Assembly (NCBI RefSeq): GCF_008304605.1 | Contig: NZ_PIJY01000018.1 | Location: 58,751-122,750 of the forward strand | Length of the DNA: 64,000 bases | Direction: 5' to 3' | Source of the DNA: Oceanobacillus polygoni | GTDB lineage: Bacteria > Bacillota > Bacilli > Bacillales > Amphibacillaceae | Part shown: positions 7,891-16,460 of the stretch, one piece after another | Numbering within the stretch: the stretch's first letter is position 1 | Layout of the letters: each line of letters opens with the position of its first letter | The notes under the pieces: model-generated | Databases searched by the model: none | Seen by the model: only the letters and a program-made list of their open reading frames with translations | Told to the model about the DNA's origin: nothing | Program-made: the position numbers and the translations under genes

Positions 7891-9312
7891 ATGGTTTTAA
7901 CATTTTCCCATTTGCTTTATGGCTTATTTACACTCATTGTTATTTTAACAATGGTTTTTAGAAAAGGTGTTGTATTCCCAACACTATTAGGTACCTTTAT
8001 TATTGGCTGTTTCTACACTGGGAGCATTGTAGATGGGCTGACGACAATCTTCCGCGCTAATTTAGTAGCAGCTCAAGAGCTTTTTAATATATTTCTGATT
8101 ATCACCTTTATGCTTGCGCTTTTACATGCGCTTCGGGACTTAGAAGCGGACAGAAGGATGGTTGAACCATTTGAGAAAATGATGGTGAATGGTCATGTTT
8201 CCTTTTTTGTCCTAGTAGGTGTCACCTATGTTATTTCGCTATTCTTCTGGCCAACTCCTGCGGTTCCATTGATCTGTGCGTTGCTCGTTCCAGCAGCGGT
8301 ACGCTCTGGATTACCCGCAATGACAGCAGCCGTTGCAATTGCTCTAGCAGGGCAAGGGATGGCACTTTCCTCGGATTATATTGTTCAAGTAGCACCTGGG
8401 TTGTCTGCTGCATCTGCTGGTGTTGATATTGCAACAGTTGCTGATAAAGCGATGATTCTGTCACTTGTTACTGGAGGTGTAGCCATTCTACTTGCATATG
8501 TATTGCTGCGAAAAGGAATCCGTAAAAAAGGCGATGCACGAATTGAAAAGGACTTAAAAGGATTACAGTCTTCTACATCTTCGAATCACAAAGCTCAAAC
8601 AAAACACGTTACGTTTTGGAGTAAAACGTTTGCTGTAATTGTTCCGCTAACATTGTTAGGTGTTGTTGGCTTCATGATTTATGAGAAGCTTCTTTCTGGT
8701 AGGATGAGTGGTTTAGAAGGAGGCGATGGTGCTGCATTCATTGGGGGAGTAGCTGCAGTTCTCTTATTGATTATTACATTCGCATATGGGAGACAGCACG
8801 CACTGGATTATATTAGCAACCATATTACAGATGGATTTGTATTTGCATTTAAGGCGATGGGACCAGTGATTCCGATTGCAGGGTTTTTCTTTCTAGGAAG
8901 TCCCGAATTTTCGGGGAGTATTCTAGGGGTTGAGGAGAATGCGCCAGCACTTTTATTTGACCTCGTCCAATCGGTACAAGATTACCTTCCGCAGAGTGCA
9001 TTTCTTGCAGCTTTTAGTCTTTTAATAATCGGTATTATCACTGGTCTTGATGGTTCAGGTTTCTCTGGTTTACCGTTAACAGGGGCATTGGCAGCCACTT
9101 TACAAAACAGTGCAATTGATGCTTCGACGCTTGCTGCTATCGGTCAAATGGGAGCGATTTGGACAGGTGGAGGAACAATCGTTGCTTGGTCTTCCTTAAT
9201 TGCAATTGCCGGATTTTGTGGGGTATCTGTGATGGAACTCGTACGGAAAAACTTTATACCGGTTATATGCGGTTTAATTATAGCTACGGTCTTTGCAATT
9301 TTTATGCTTTAA
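7891..9312 (+). CDS. Polytopic membrane transporter, ion-transporter-like, substrate unknown
   Basis: Integral membrane protein of 473 residues with about 11-12 hydrophobic helices. Two related halves each carry a Gly/Pro-rich re-entrant-like stretch: FWPTPAVPLI with AGQGMALSSDY in the first, and GLDGSGFSGLP with WTGGGTIVAW in the second. This resembles ion-transporter superfamily carriers (citrate, gluconate, C4-dicarboxylate). I cannot name the family from sequence alone. ATG 7891 follows AGGGAGG. It ends 105 bp before a glutamate dehydrogenase on the same strand, so an amino-acid or organic-acid substrate is possible, as an inference. Confidence 0.7.
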   Translation: MVLTFSHLLYGLFTLIVILTMVFRKGVVFPTLLGTFIIGCFYTGSIVDGLTTIFRANLVAAQELFNIFLIITFMLALLHALRDLEADRRMVEPFEKMMVNGHVSFFVLVGVTYVISLFFWPTPAVPLICALLVPAAVRSGLPAMTAAVAIALAGQGMALSSDYIVQVAPGLSAASAGVDIATVADKAMILSLVTGGVAILLAYVLLRKGIRKKGDARIEKDLKGLQSSTSSNHKAQTKHVTFWSKTFAVIVPLTLLGVVGFMIYEKLLSGRMSGLEGGDGAAFIGGVAAVLLLIITFAYGRQHALDYISNHITDGFVFAFKAMGPVIPIAGFFFLGSPEFSGSILGVEENAPALLFDLVQSVQDYLPQSAFLAAFSLLIIGIITGLDGSGFSGLPLTGALAATLQNSAIDASTLAAIGQMGAIWTGGGTIVAWSSLIAIAGFCGVSVMELVRKNFIPVICGLIIATVFAIFML

Positions 9313-9417
9313 GTATGTTATGACCTCGTTAGGATATTATTGATAGAGGAGGAAGTAATCATTTGTTACTATAGAGGAAAGTTTGGGAAATCAAGCAAAG
9401 ATGAAGGGAGTATCGTC

Positions 9418-10797
9418 ATGCCAATCAATACAGTTGAAATGATCGGGAAGTCACTGGACACCTTGTTTGATGAAACAGAATTCCTAAATGAAATTCAAGA
9501 TCAGAACAGGGAAAAAGCTTTCCGAGCGCTAAGATCAATCTTATCCACTCCGAATCATGTAGCTAAATCTTTTCTTCGGGTTACACTTGAAAATGAAGAG
9601 GTAATTCGAATTCCTGCTTTTCGGGTACAGCATAATAATATTCTCGGACCATACAAAGGCGGGATTCGTTTTCATGAATCGGTTCATGAAGATGAGGTGA
9701 TTAATTTAGCTACTCTAATGACGCTAAAGAATGCACTACATGAAGTTCCGTTTGGCGGTGGAAAGGGTGGTATTGTAATCGACCCGAGGAAATATAATAT
9801 GCGAGAGCTGAATCTAATCTCGCGAAAATATGTACAGTATTTCAGTGATATTCTAGGGCCAGATAAAGATATTCCAGCGCCTGATGTAGGGACGAGTGAA
9901 CGTGAAATGGACTGGATGATGGGAGAATTTAAAAGCATTCATCCAGGTGAAAGCTATCGTGGTAGTTTTACCGGTAAAAGTGTTGTCAACGGAGGATCGT
10001 TAGGACGTAGAGAAGCAACCGGAAAAGGTGTTTATTATTCCTTTCGTTATTTATTACATGATTTCATAGAGGAAAAGGAAACATGGCTAACCGAACGCGA
10101 AAACGCTGCTGCTAAGAATTTACTCCTTCATAAAGATAAACGATTGCAAGTAGCAATCCAGGGATTTGGGAATGTAGGATCTGTTGCAGCATTAGAAGCA
10201 CATCAATGCAAATTACTAAATAATAAAGTCGTTGCTGTAAGCGATCACAATGTAGCGCTTTACAACAAGGACGGTCTTGATATACCAACGCTTGTTAAAT
10301 ATACGTCGAAACATCAGAGAGATTTACCGAAAACGACGGATGAATTACAAGCGGCTGGTATAAATGCTAGTATTCGAGCGCGTGAAGAATTATTAACACT
10401 AGATATTGATGTTCTGCTTTTAGCAGCTTTAGAAGACCAAATTCATGAAGGGAATATGGAGCAGATCAAAGCAAACATAATCGTTGAGGCAGCTAATGCT
10501 CCAATTAACAATACAGCAGATGACTATTTAAATAAAAATGGCGTCATTATTATCCCAGATATTTTAGCAAATGCAGGCGGTGCTATCGTATCCTATTTTG
10601 AATGGCTACAAGGCAGAGAAACGCAATTTTATTCGGAGAAAGAAGTTTATACGAAGTTATATGAGAAAATGAAAGCGACCTTTGATATTGTGTATCCAAA
10701 TTATTTCTCGGAGCCGTTAACATTAAGGCAACATTGCTATCGCCATGCTGTGATGAAGTTATCTATGATTTTGTATAGGCAGGGTAAGCTTTATTGA
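9418..10797 (+). CDS. Glu/Leu/Phe/Val dehydrogenase (glutamate dehydrogenase family)
   Basis: Catalyses NAD(P)-dependent oxidative deamination of an amino acid, most likely glutamate. Visible are GPYKGGIRFH with Lys80, FGGGKGGI with Lys116, PAPDVGTSEREMDWM, and the Rossmann GFGNVGS near residue 257. With start ATG 9418 (AAGGGAG upstream) the protein is 459 residues, longer than RocG/GudB (about 424). The frame stays open upstream to TTG 9340, and a stronger AGAGGAGG at 9345-9352 sits 8 nt before an in-frame ATT at 9361, so an extended N-terminus cannot be excluded. RocG- and GudB-type enzymes are equally possible. Confidence 0.88.
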   Translation: MPINTVEMIGKSLDTLFDETEFLNEIQDQNREKAFRALRSILSTPNHVAKSFLRVTLENEEVIRIPAFRVQHNNILGPYKGGIRFHESVHEDEVINLATLMTLKNALHEVPFGGGKGGIVIDPRKYNMRELNLISRKYVQYFSDILGPDKDIPAPDVGTSEREMDWMMGEFKSIHPGESYRGSFTGKSVVNGGSLGRREATGKGVYYSFRYLLHDFIEEKETWLTERENAAAKNLLLHKDKRLQVAIQGFGNVGSVAALEAHQCKLLNNKVVAVSDHNVALYNKDGLDIPTLVKYTSKHQRDLPKTTDELQAAGINASIRAREELLTLDIDVLLLAALEDQIHEGNMEQIKANIIVEAANAPINNTADDYLNKNGVIIIPDILANAGGAIVSYFEWLQGRETQFYSEKEVYTKLYEKMKATFDIVYPNYFSEPLTLRQHCYRHAVMKLSMILYRQGKLY

Positions 10798-10800
10798 GTC

Positions 10801-10837
10801 TAGAAAAGAAAAGGCTATTTCGTCTTTTCTTTTTTTA
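10801..10837 (+). terminator. Rho-independent terminator after glutamate dehydrogenase
   Basis: AGAAAAGA pairs with TCTTTTCT across a 13-nt loop and is followed by seven T. Confidence 0.75.
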
Positions 10838-10927
10838 TGTGTTACATTACTTCAATCTGGAATATAACGTATTTTGATTACATAGCATGTACTGGGTAAG
10901 AACATTCAAAAGAGGGGGGAGAGAATT

Positions 10928-12661
10928 TTGAATGCGATCCTAGTTGCGCTTATTGGTATGGTTATTTTTGCTTTAGGTTATCGCTATTATTCAAAGTTTA
11001 TCGGGGAAAAGATTTTTAAGTTGGATCCAAACTATGTGACTCCAGCACATCGGTATAAAGATGGTGTTGATTTTGTTCCGACAAATAAGTTTATCTTATG
11101 GGGACATCATTTTACCTCTGTAGCCGGGGCAGCACCAATTGTAGGTCCAGCGATTGCTCTATATTGGGGTTGGTTACCTGCCTTTTTATGGGTAATCTTA
11201 GGGACGGTATTTGCGGCAGGCGTACATGATTTTGGAACGTTGGCATTGTCCGTTCGAAATAAAGGGCAATCTGTTGGTACGATTGCTGAAAAGCTAATTG
11301 GCAAACGTGGAAAAATTTTATTTCTATTTATTATCTTAACCCTTGTACTAATGGTTAACGCCGTGTTTGCATGGGTAATCGCAAACCTATTTATTACGTA
11401 TCCTTCCAGTGTTTTTCCAGTCTTTATTCAGATTCCACTAGCAATTTGGATTGGGTATGCTGTGTATAAACGAAATGCCAAAATGCTTGTGCCATCCTTG
11501 ATTGCACTTGCTATTATGTATGTTGCCGCTATTTTATCTGCTGATATTGCATTTTTACAAATTGATTTAGTTGCATATATGGGTGGTGAAAATGGTGCAG
11601 GATTATTCGGTCTAGGTGCAGTATCGACCGCATTTTTAATTTGGATTGTCATATTGATGATCTACGTGTACATTGCTTCAACACTCCCAGTCTGGAAATT
11701 GTTACAGCCTAGGGATTTTATTAACTCCCATCAGCTTGTTGTTGGTCTCGGTATTTTATATTTAGGTTTAATATTTACAAATCCACACATTACAGCACCT
11801 GCGACAAATCCGGATTCGGATATATCATGGTTACCATTATTGTTTATTACGATAGCGTGTGGAGCTATTTCAGGGTTTCATGGACTCGTATCCTCGGGAA
11901 CCTCTTCGAAACAATTAAACAAAGAAACAGATGCACGTTTTGTTGGATACTTTGGAGCAGTAGGGGAAGGTGTGTTGGCGTTAATTTCAATTCTCGCTGT
12001 AGCTACATTATTTGCTAGTACAGCTGATTTTAATGCTGCTTATGGAAGCTTTACACAGGCAAATGCAGGTGGTTTAGGTAATTTTGTTGAAGGAGCTGCA
12101 GTTCTGGCTGGTGGATTAGGTATATCCGCTAACATTTCAACGACTATTGTTTCCATCATCGTTGTTAGTTTTGCTGCAACAACATTAGATACGGCAGTAC
12201 GTTTAATGCGTTACATTATTGCTGAAATTGGTTCTGAGTATAACGTTAAAGCGTTAACCAAAAAACATGTTGCCACATCTGTTGCTGTCTTATCGAGTAC
12301 GGCATTAGTATTAATTCCTGAGGGACCAAATGGATTCGGTTCTGGTGGATACTTAATCTGGCCATTATTTGGAACAGCTAACCAGCTATTAGCTGGTATT
12401 AGTTTACTATTAATTTCAATTTGGTTAAAACGACTCGGAAGGAACTATGTTTACACATTAATTCCAATGATATTCCTAATGTTCATGACACTCTATGCAC
12501 TATTCCAACAAGTACTGTTTGAATGGTCATGGATTGGTGATAATTCCAATACATTATTATTTGTGTTAGGAGCGATTATTTTTGTCTTTGCAGCTTGGAT
12601 TGCGCTAACGTCTTTCCAAGCATTGACTGGAAAATTTGAACAGTCGATAAAAGATGATTAA
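10928..12661 (+). CDS. cstA: CstA family transporter (carbon starvation protein A; peptide/pyruvate type)
   Basis: Large integral membrane protein, 577 residues with about 16-18 helices; B. subtilis CstA is about 598. Known members import peptides or pyruvate (E. coli CstA, BtsT). The N-terminal CstA domain includes HHFTSVAGAAPIVGPAIA and AGVHDFGTLALSVRNKG; further on are SGFHGLVSSGTSSKQL and AATTLDTAVRLMRYI, all family hallmarks. The start is TTG 10928 behind AGAGGGGGGAG; the overlapping ATG 10932 stops after three codons. A small Cys-Cys-ended protein and an ArsA-type ATPase follow on the same strand. Confidence 0.93.
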   Translation: MNAILVALIGMVIFALGYRYYSKFIGEKIFKLDPNYVTPAHRYKDGVDFVPTNKFILWGHHFTSVAGAAPIVGPAIALYWGWLPAFLWVILGTVFAAGVHDFGTLALSVRNKGQSVGTIAEKLIGKRGKILFLFIILTLVLMVNAVFAWVIANLFITYPSSVFPVFIQIPLAIWIGYAVYKRNAKMLVPSLIALAIMYVAAILSADIAFLQIDLVAYMGGENGAGLFGLGAVSTAFLIWIVILMIYVYIASTLPVWKLLQPRDFINSHQLVVGLGILYLGLIFTNPHITAPATNPDSDISWLPLLFITIACGAISGFHGLVSSGTSSKQLNKETDARFVGYFGAVGEGVLALISILAVATLFASTADFNAAYGSFTQANAGGLGNFVEGAAVLAGGLGISANISTTIVSIIVVSFAATTLDTAVRLMRYIIAEIGSEYNVKALTKKHVATSVAVLSSTALVLIPEGPNGFGSGGYLIWPLFGTANQLLAGISLLLISIWLKRLGRNYVYTLIPMIFLMFMTLYALFQQVLFEWSWIGDNSNTLLFVLGAIIFVFAAWIALTSFQALTGKFEQSIKDD

Positions 12662-12676
12662 CGGAATGGAACGAGG

Positions 12677-12702
12677 AAGGGATCTTATCTGGATCCCTTT
12701 TC
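12677..12702 (+). terminator. Hairpin between cstA and the cory-CC-star gene
   Basis: AAGGGATC and GATCCCTT form an 8-bp stem followed by TTCTACAT, a weak U-tract. It may attenuate rather than fully end transcription, since the next gene starts only 26 bp later. Confidence 0.6.
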
Positions 12703-12727
12703 TACATAATTTGAGGCAGGTGATAGA

Positions 12728-12985
12728 ATGCTAGATAAAGTAAAACAACTTATAACGTTTTATGAAGCTGTAATAAGCATGCCGCACCGACAGGAGATTG
12801 CTCGTGAGTTGAGAAACGAAGACGATATGTTTCTATTACTGCTATATTCAGAAATGCTTGGCATTCCAAATCCAGTTTATTATTTTACGTTAGAATTGTA
12901 TCCTTATATGATGGAAAATTATCATGAATGGCATTTGCGTATGGGGATGGAAAAGTCACCAATGACAGGCATGCGTTGCTGTTAA
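12728..12985 (+). CDS. Cory-CC-star family protein, 85 aa
   Basis: Small cytoplasmic protein whose last residues are Arg-Cys-Cys followed directly by the stop, the hallmark of the cory-CC-star family. It is helical, with MLLLLYSEMLGIPNPVYYFT-like aromatic and aliphatic segments and no signal peptide. The function is unknown. E. coli YbdD and YjiX, unrelated in most of their sequence, also end in Arg-Cys-Cys and are encoded beside CstA-type transporters. Here cstA lies upstream and an ArsA ATPase starts 21 bp downstream. A terminal Cys pair suggests metal, thiol or cofactor binding, or attachment; that is inference. Confidence 0.85.
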   Translation: MLDKVKQLITFYEAVISMPHRQEIARELRNEDDMFLLLLYSEMLGIPNPVYYFTLELYPYMMENYHEWHLRMGMEKSPMTGMRCC

Positions 12986-13006
12986 AAGAGAGGGGGAGGA
13001 AATGCT

Positions 13007-13939
13007 ATGCCGGTAATTAATAAAAAAATTCTATTTGTAGGTGGCAAAGGTGGTGTTGGGAAATCTACATCTGCAGCAGCTATTGCTTGGAAGTCTGCAA
13101 AACAGGGGAAGAAGACGTTACTTATTTCCACTGATCCAGCACATAACGTCGGAGATATTTTCAGCCAGTCAATTGGTGGGAAAACAAAACTAATAGCAAA
13201 AAATTTATTCGCACTGGAAATCGATCCGGCGATCGAGACGGAAAAATATATTAAAAATGTCAAAGAAAACTTGAAGGGCACGGTTCAACCTTCGATGGTA
13301 GAAGAGGTTAACCGGCAATTAGATACTGCCAAAGCTTCACCAGGTGCAGAGGAGGCGGCATTATTTGATAAGTTAATCGCAATTATTCTAGAAGAACGTG
13401 CACACTTTGATCAAATCATATTTGATACAGCACCAACTGGTCATACAATAAGGCTGCTTACTTTACCTGAGCTTATGGGAATATGGATAGAAGGCTTACT
13501 AAAAAAGAGAAAGAAAACGAATGAAAATTACTCGCAATTGTTAAATGATGGTGAGCCAATAGAGGATCCAATTTATGAAGTGTTGAAGTTTCGTCAGGAG
13601 CGGTTTTCTAAAGCGAGGAAGGTACTACTTAATCAAGATGAAACGGCTTTTATTTTTGTATTAAATCCAGAGAAGCTTCCGATTTTAGAAACTAAAAAAG
13701 CAATAGAACTCCTTCAAACCTATCAATTGCCTGTAAAAACGTTGCTTATCAATAAAGTGTTACCGAAAGTTGTAGATGGGAATTTCTTTGAAAAACGAAA
13801 AGAACATGAGCGAAAATATATGCAGATGATTGAAACTACATTTCATAAACAAACCCTTATTTATATTCCGTTGTTTTCAGAGGATATAACGAGTAAACAA
13901 CAATTAGAGGAAGTCAGCAGCTATTTAGAACAAGTATAA
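13007..13939 (+). CDS. ArsA/Get3-family ATPase without cysteines
   Basis: SIMIBI-class P-loop ATPase, 310 residues, a single ArsA half as in Get3. The deviant Walker A is GGKGGVGKST at residues 12-21 with signature Lys14; switch I STDPAHN is at 41-47 and switch II DTAPTGHT at 140-147. The translated sequence has no Cys, so neither the arsenite-binding cysteines of ArsA nor the Get3 CxxC zinc site are present. An arsenic-efflux role is therefore unlikely, and there is no arsB or arsR here. The start is ATG 13007 behind GGGGGAGG. It is tightly linked to the cory-CC-star gene and cstA, so I infer a role in assembling or energising that transporter. Confidence 0.85.
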   Translation: MPVINKKILFVGGKGGVGKSTSAAAIAWKSAKQGKKTLLISTDPAHNVGDIFSQSIGGKTKLIAKNLFALEIDPAIETEKYIKNVKENLKGTVQPSMVEEVNRQLDTAKASPGAEEAALFDKLIAIILEERAHFDQIIFDTAPTGHTIRLLTLPELMGIWIEGLLKKRKKTNENYSQLLNDGEPIEDPIYEVLKFRQERFSKARKVLLNQDETAFIFVLNPEKLPILETKKAIELLQTYQLPVKTLLINKVLPKVVDGNFFEKRKEHERKYMQMIETTFHKQTLIYIPLFSEDITSKQQLEEVSSYLEQV

Positions 13940-13984
13940 TGATATTTAGTCGGATATAAAAGTCGAATCAGCCGGAAAAAAGTT

Positions 13985-14028
13985 ATCACGGTTGGTAATA
14001 ACACAAAAGTTAGAAAGCCAACCGTGAT
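13985..14028. repeat. 11-bp perfect inverted repeat between convergent genes
   Basis: ATCACGGTTGG (13985-13995) and CCAACCGTGAT (14018-14028) are separated by 22 bp. There is no T-tract on either side, so it is not a standard terminator, although its place between convergent genes suggests transcript ending or 3' protection. Confidence 0.55.
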
Positions 14029-14079
14029 CTAGTCGTCTGAAAATCTCCTTCCATCATATGAAAAGCTAAAACCATAAAA

Positions 14080-15534
14080 CTAGTTACGTACAGATACTAT
14101 TTCTTCCACAGTGACTTTCGCTGCATTCTCTGATACACCAGGTCGTTTAACAAAGAACGAACAAATTAATCCCACCACTGAAATTCCTGTAATAAAGTAG
14201 AAAGCATACTTCACTCCTGCAGCTAAAAATTCCGGTTCAGAGGCATCAGGGAAACTAATCAGATAGCCGCTTTGACCACTCGTAAAGACCGTAATTGCAA
14301 TAGCTGTACCAGCTGCTCCCGCAACCTGATTCAGTGTATTCATCGCGGCTGATCCATCTGCATATAACGGACGTGGCAGTTGGTTTAGCGCATTTGTTTG
14401 GGATGGCATCATAACCATCGTTAAACCAAAGAATAAAACCATAAATGCTACAATAATTTGCCAAATTGGAGTTTGACTTGAAATAACGGTTGTAAAAATG
14501 ATATTCCCGATTACTAAAATAATGGATCCGGTAATGACGAATACGCGTGGTCCCCATTTATCAAATAGTGTTCCGACAATTGGTGACAGAATAAAGTTAA
14601 CCGCATTACCAGGAAGAAGTATTAAGCCAGCCACGACTGCAGTAAATAGCAGGGAACCTTTCAAGTAAAGTGGCAGTAAAATAGCGGTCGATAAAATTAC
14701 TAAAATACCGAGGAACATCATCAATGTACCTAACGTGAACATGGGGTATTTAAAGACGCGTAAATTAACCATTGGTTGCTTCATTGTCAGTTGACGAGCA
14801 CTAAATAGGATAAGTGCAATTATTCCTGCAACTAATGTACCCCAAACCTTTGGAGATGAAAACGGCTCTTCGGCCATGGTGCTTAAAGCAAAAATAAGTC
14901 CGCCAAATCCAACCGTTGAAAAAAGAATGGAAACAAAATCAATTTTAGGCTTCGTAATTTCCGAGACATTTGAAATTTTGGCTATTGCGTAAAATGTTAA
15001 TAATACGTATAAAAGTGAACTGATCCAGAAAATATACGGCCAATCTAGCGCACTAATAATCAAGCCTGAAAGCGTTGGTCCTAATGCTGGAGCTAATGTA
15101 ATTACGAGCCCCATTAGTCCCATTACCGTGCCACGCTTGTGTACTGGAAATATAATTAAGAGAACCGTCGTCATAACTGGAAGGATAAGCCCCGTTCCGA
15201 TTGCTTGGATGATACGACCAAGTAATAAAATCGTAAAGCTCGGTGAAAGTGCAGCTAAAATTCCCCCGAATAACGAAATGACTAATCCCCCGATAACTAA
15301 TTGTCTTGTTGTATACCATTTCATTAACAATGCTGTAATCGGTACTAGAATTGCTAATACTAATAAGTATCCAGTCGTTAGCCACTGCGCCGTACCAGCA
15401 GTAATTGTATATTCTTCCATAATGTTTGTTAACGCCATATTTAATGCTGTTTCACTAAATAATCCAAGAAAAGCACCTAACATTAATATAAATGCCATTG
15501 TCTTCGGATTTTTAACTTGAATTTGTTTGTTCAT
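14080..15534 (-). CDS. MFS drug exporter, DHA2 (14-TM) family
   Basis: Drug:H+ antiporter of the EmrB/QacA type, 484 residues with about 14 hydrophobic helices. Motifs include the DHA2 segment GRIIQAIGTGLILPVM and the antiporter motif C region MGLMGLVITLAPALGPTLSG. The start is ATG 15534 (MNKQIQVKNPK) with AAAAAGGGG just upstream; a frame extension to 15561 lacks a ribosome site. It is divergent from a MarR-type regulator, the common layout for substrate-inducible efflux. The substrate is not predictable. Confidence 0.88.
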   Translation of the reverse strand: MNKQIQVKNPKTMAFILMLGAFLGLFSETALNMALTNIMEEYTITAGTAQWLTTGYLLVLAILVPITALLMKWYTTRQLVIGGLVISLFGGILAALSPSFTILLLGRIIQAIGTGLILPVMTTVLLIIFPVHKRGTVMGLMGLVITLAPALGPTLSGLIISALDWPYIFWISSLLYVLLTFYAIAKISNVSEITKPKIDFVSILFSTVGFGGLIFALSTMAEEPFSSPKVWGTLVAGIIALILFSARQLTMKQPMVNLRVFKYPMFTLGTLMMFLGILVILSTAILLPLYLKGSLLFTAVVAGLILLPGNAVNFILSPIVGTLFDKWGPRVFVITGSIILVIGNIIFTTVISSQTPIWQIIVAFMVLFFGLTMVMMPSQTNALNQLPRPLYADGSAAMNTLNQVAGAAGTAIAITVFTSGQSGYLISFPDASEPEFLAAGVKYAFYFITGISVVGLICSFFVKRPGVSENAAKVTVEEIVSVRN

Positions 15535-15850
15535 TGTAATCCCCTTTTTCTTATTGATCATACTTATATGCGTAATGTAACGAATGAATTATTACATGCT
15601 TTAAAATATCACTAGATCTTATGCCTCTATATTTATTATTGAAAGAGCATTGTAGATGATGAGCGAATTTCTATCCATTCCCGTGGCACACCTCCACAAC
15701 GCCAAGCGGTCTGTTTTTAACCTTATCAAAATTTTTTTCTATAAGTCAACATGTTTTTATGTGTCTATTCACTTTGTTGTCACAATTTTGACACATTTGT
15801 AAATCGTCAACTTAGTTTACGATGTTAAATATAATATAAAATCACTTGAA
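15535..15850. other. Divergent regulatory region of the efflux/MarR pair
   Basis: The gap between the two starts is 387 bp. It contains several TTGAC/GTCAA half-sites: GTCAA at 15745-15749, TTGACA at 15788-15793, GTCAA at 15806-15810, and the palindrome at 15851-15867. The minus strand has no unambiguous promoter for the exporter. No gene is seen. Confidence 0.45.
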
Positions 15851-15890
15851 TGTCAATTTGGTTGACAAATAATATCGGTTTTTGTATAGT
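15851..15890 (+). promoter_or_regulatory. marR promoter with overlapping palindromic operator
   Basis: TTGACA (15862-15867) and TATAGT (15885-15890) are 17 bp apart, a near-consensus SigA promoter. The -35 box is the right arm of the palindrome TGTCAA-N5-TTGACA (15851-15867), a likely autoregulatory MarR site. Predicted transcription starts near 15897. Confidence 0.65.
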
Positions 15891-15921
15891 TAGGACGATG
15901 AAAAGGATAGGGGTGAATTGT

Positions 15922-16350
15922 TTGGATAGCAAGTTTCAAAACTTAGACTTCATCGACAGCCTTAGTGAGCGCCATCAACAACTTCGAAAAATAACGGAGC
16001 AATTATGGAATGATAGCAGTGAGATTTATTTATCAAACTCAGAGTGGTTTATTATGGCGAGAATTTATAGACAAAATCCTACAATTGCTTACGTCTCCAA
16101 AAACGTAGATATTTCTAGGCAAGCAACCCATAAGTTTATTAAACAACTGGAGAAGAAAGGATTACTGGAAATTAGTAATGTGGAGCATAACAAGAAAGAC
16201 AAATGTTTACGGTTAACGAAATTAGGCGAAGAATGCTATGAAAAGAATGAAGCTTTGAAAGCGAACATAGAAAAGCAACTAGCAGACAAGATTGGTTCAG
16301 AAAATTTAACCGTACTTAAAAAAATATTAAAAATGGATTGGGGATTGTAA
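15922..16350 (+). CDS. MarR-family transcriptional regulator
   Basis: Winged-helix regulator of 142 residues. The helix-turn-helix covers about YVSKNVDISRQATHKFIKQL and the wing follows at SNVEHNKKDKCLRLT. The best start is TTG 15922 (DSKFQNLDFI after the initiator) behind ATAGGGGTG. The frame is open from 15850, but the predicted transcription start near 15897 rules out the upstream ATG 15850 and leaves ATG 15898 almost leaderless. It probably represses itself and the divergent DHA2 exporter and responds to a ligand of that pump. Confidence 0.83.
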   Translation: MDSKFQNLDFIDSLSERHQQLRKITEQLWNDSSEIYLSNSEWFIMARIYRQNPTIAYVSKNVDISRQATHKFIKQLEKKGLLEISNVEHNKKDKCLRLTKLGEECYEKNEALKANIEKQLADKIGSENLTVLKKILKMDWGL

Positions 16351-16460
16351 AACGGATAAAGCCTGTTTATGTTCATATGCTATTTCTTTGTCATCCTGGA
16401 ATATAACTAGTAAACTAAACATAGTGAAAATAAGTTTTATTTAGAGAAAGGATGAGGAGA

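Noticed and set aside
13007..13939. Arsenic-resistance ATPase (ArsA)
   Set aside because: No Cys in the protein, no arsB, arsR or arsC in the window, and the gene lies with cstA and cory-CC-star. I kept the fold but not the arsenic function.
15850..15921. Extended N-terminus of the MarR regulator
   Set aside because: The upstream ATG 15850 lies before the promoter and ATG 15898 lies at the predicted transcription start; TTG 15922 has the ribosome site.
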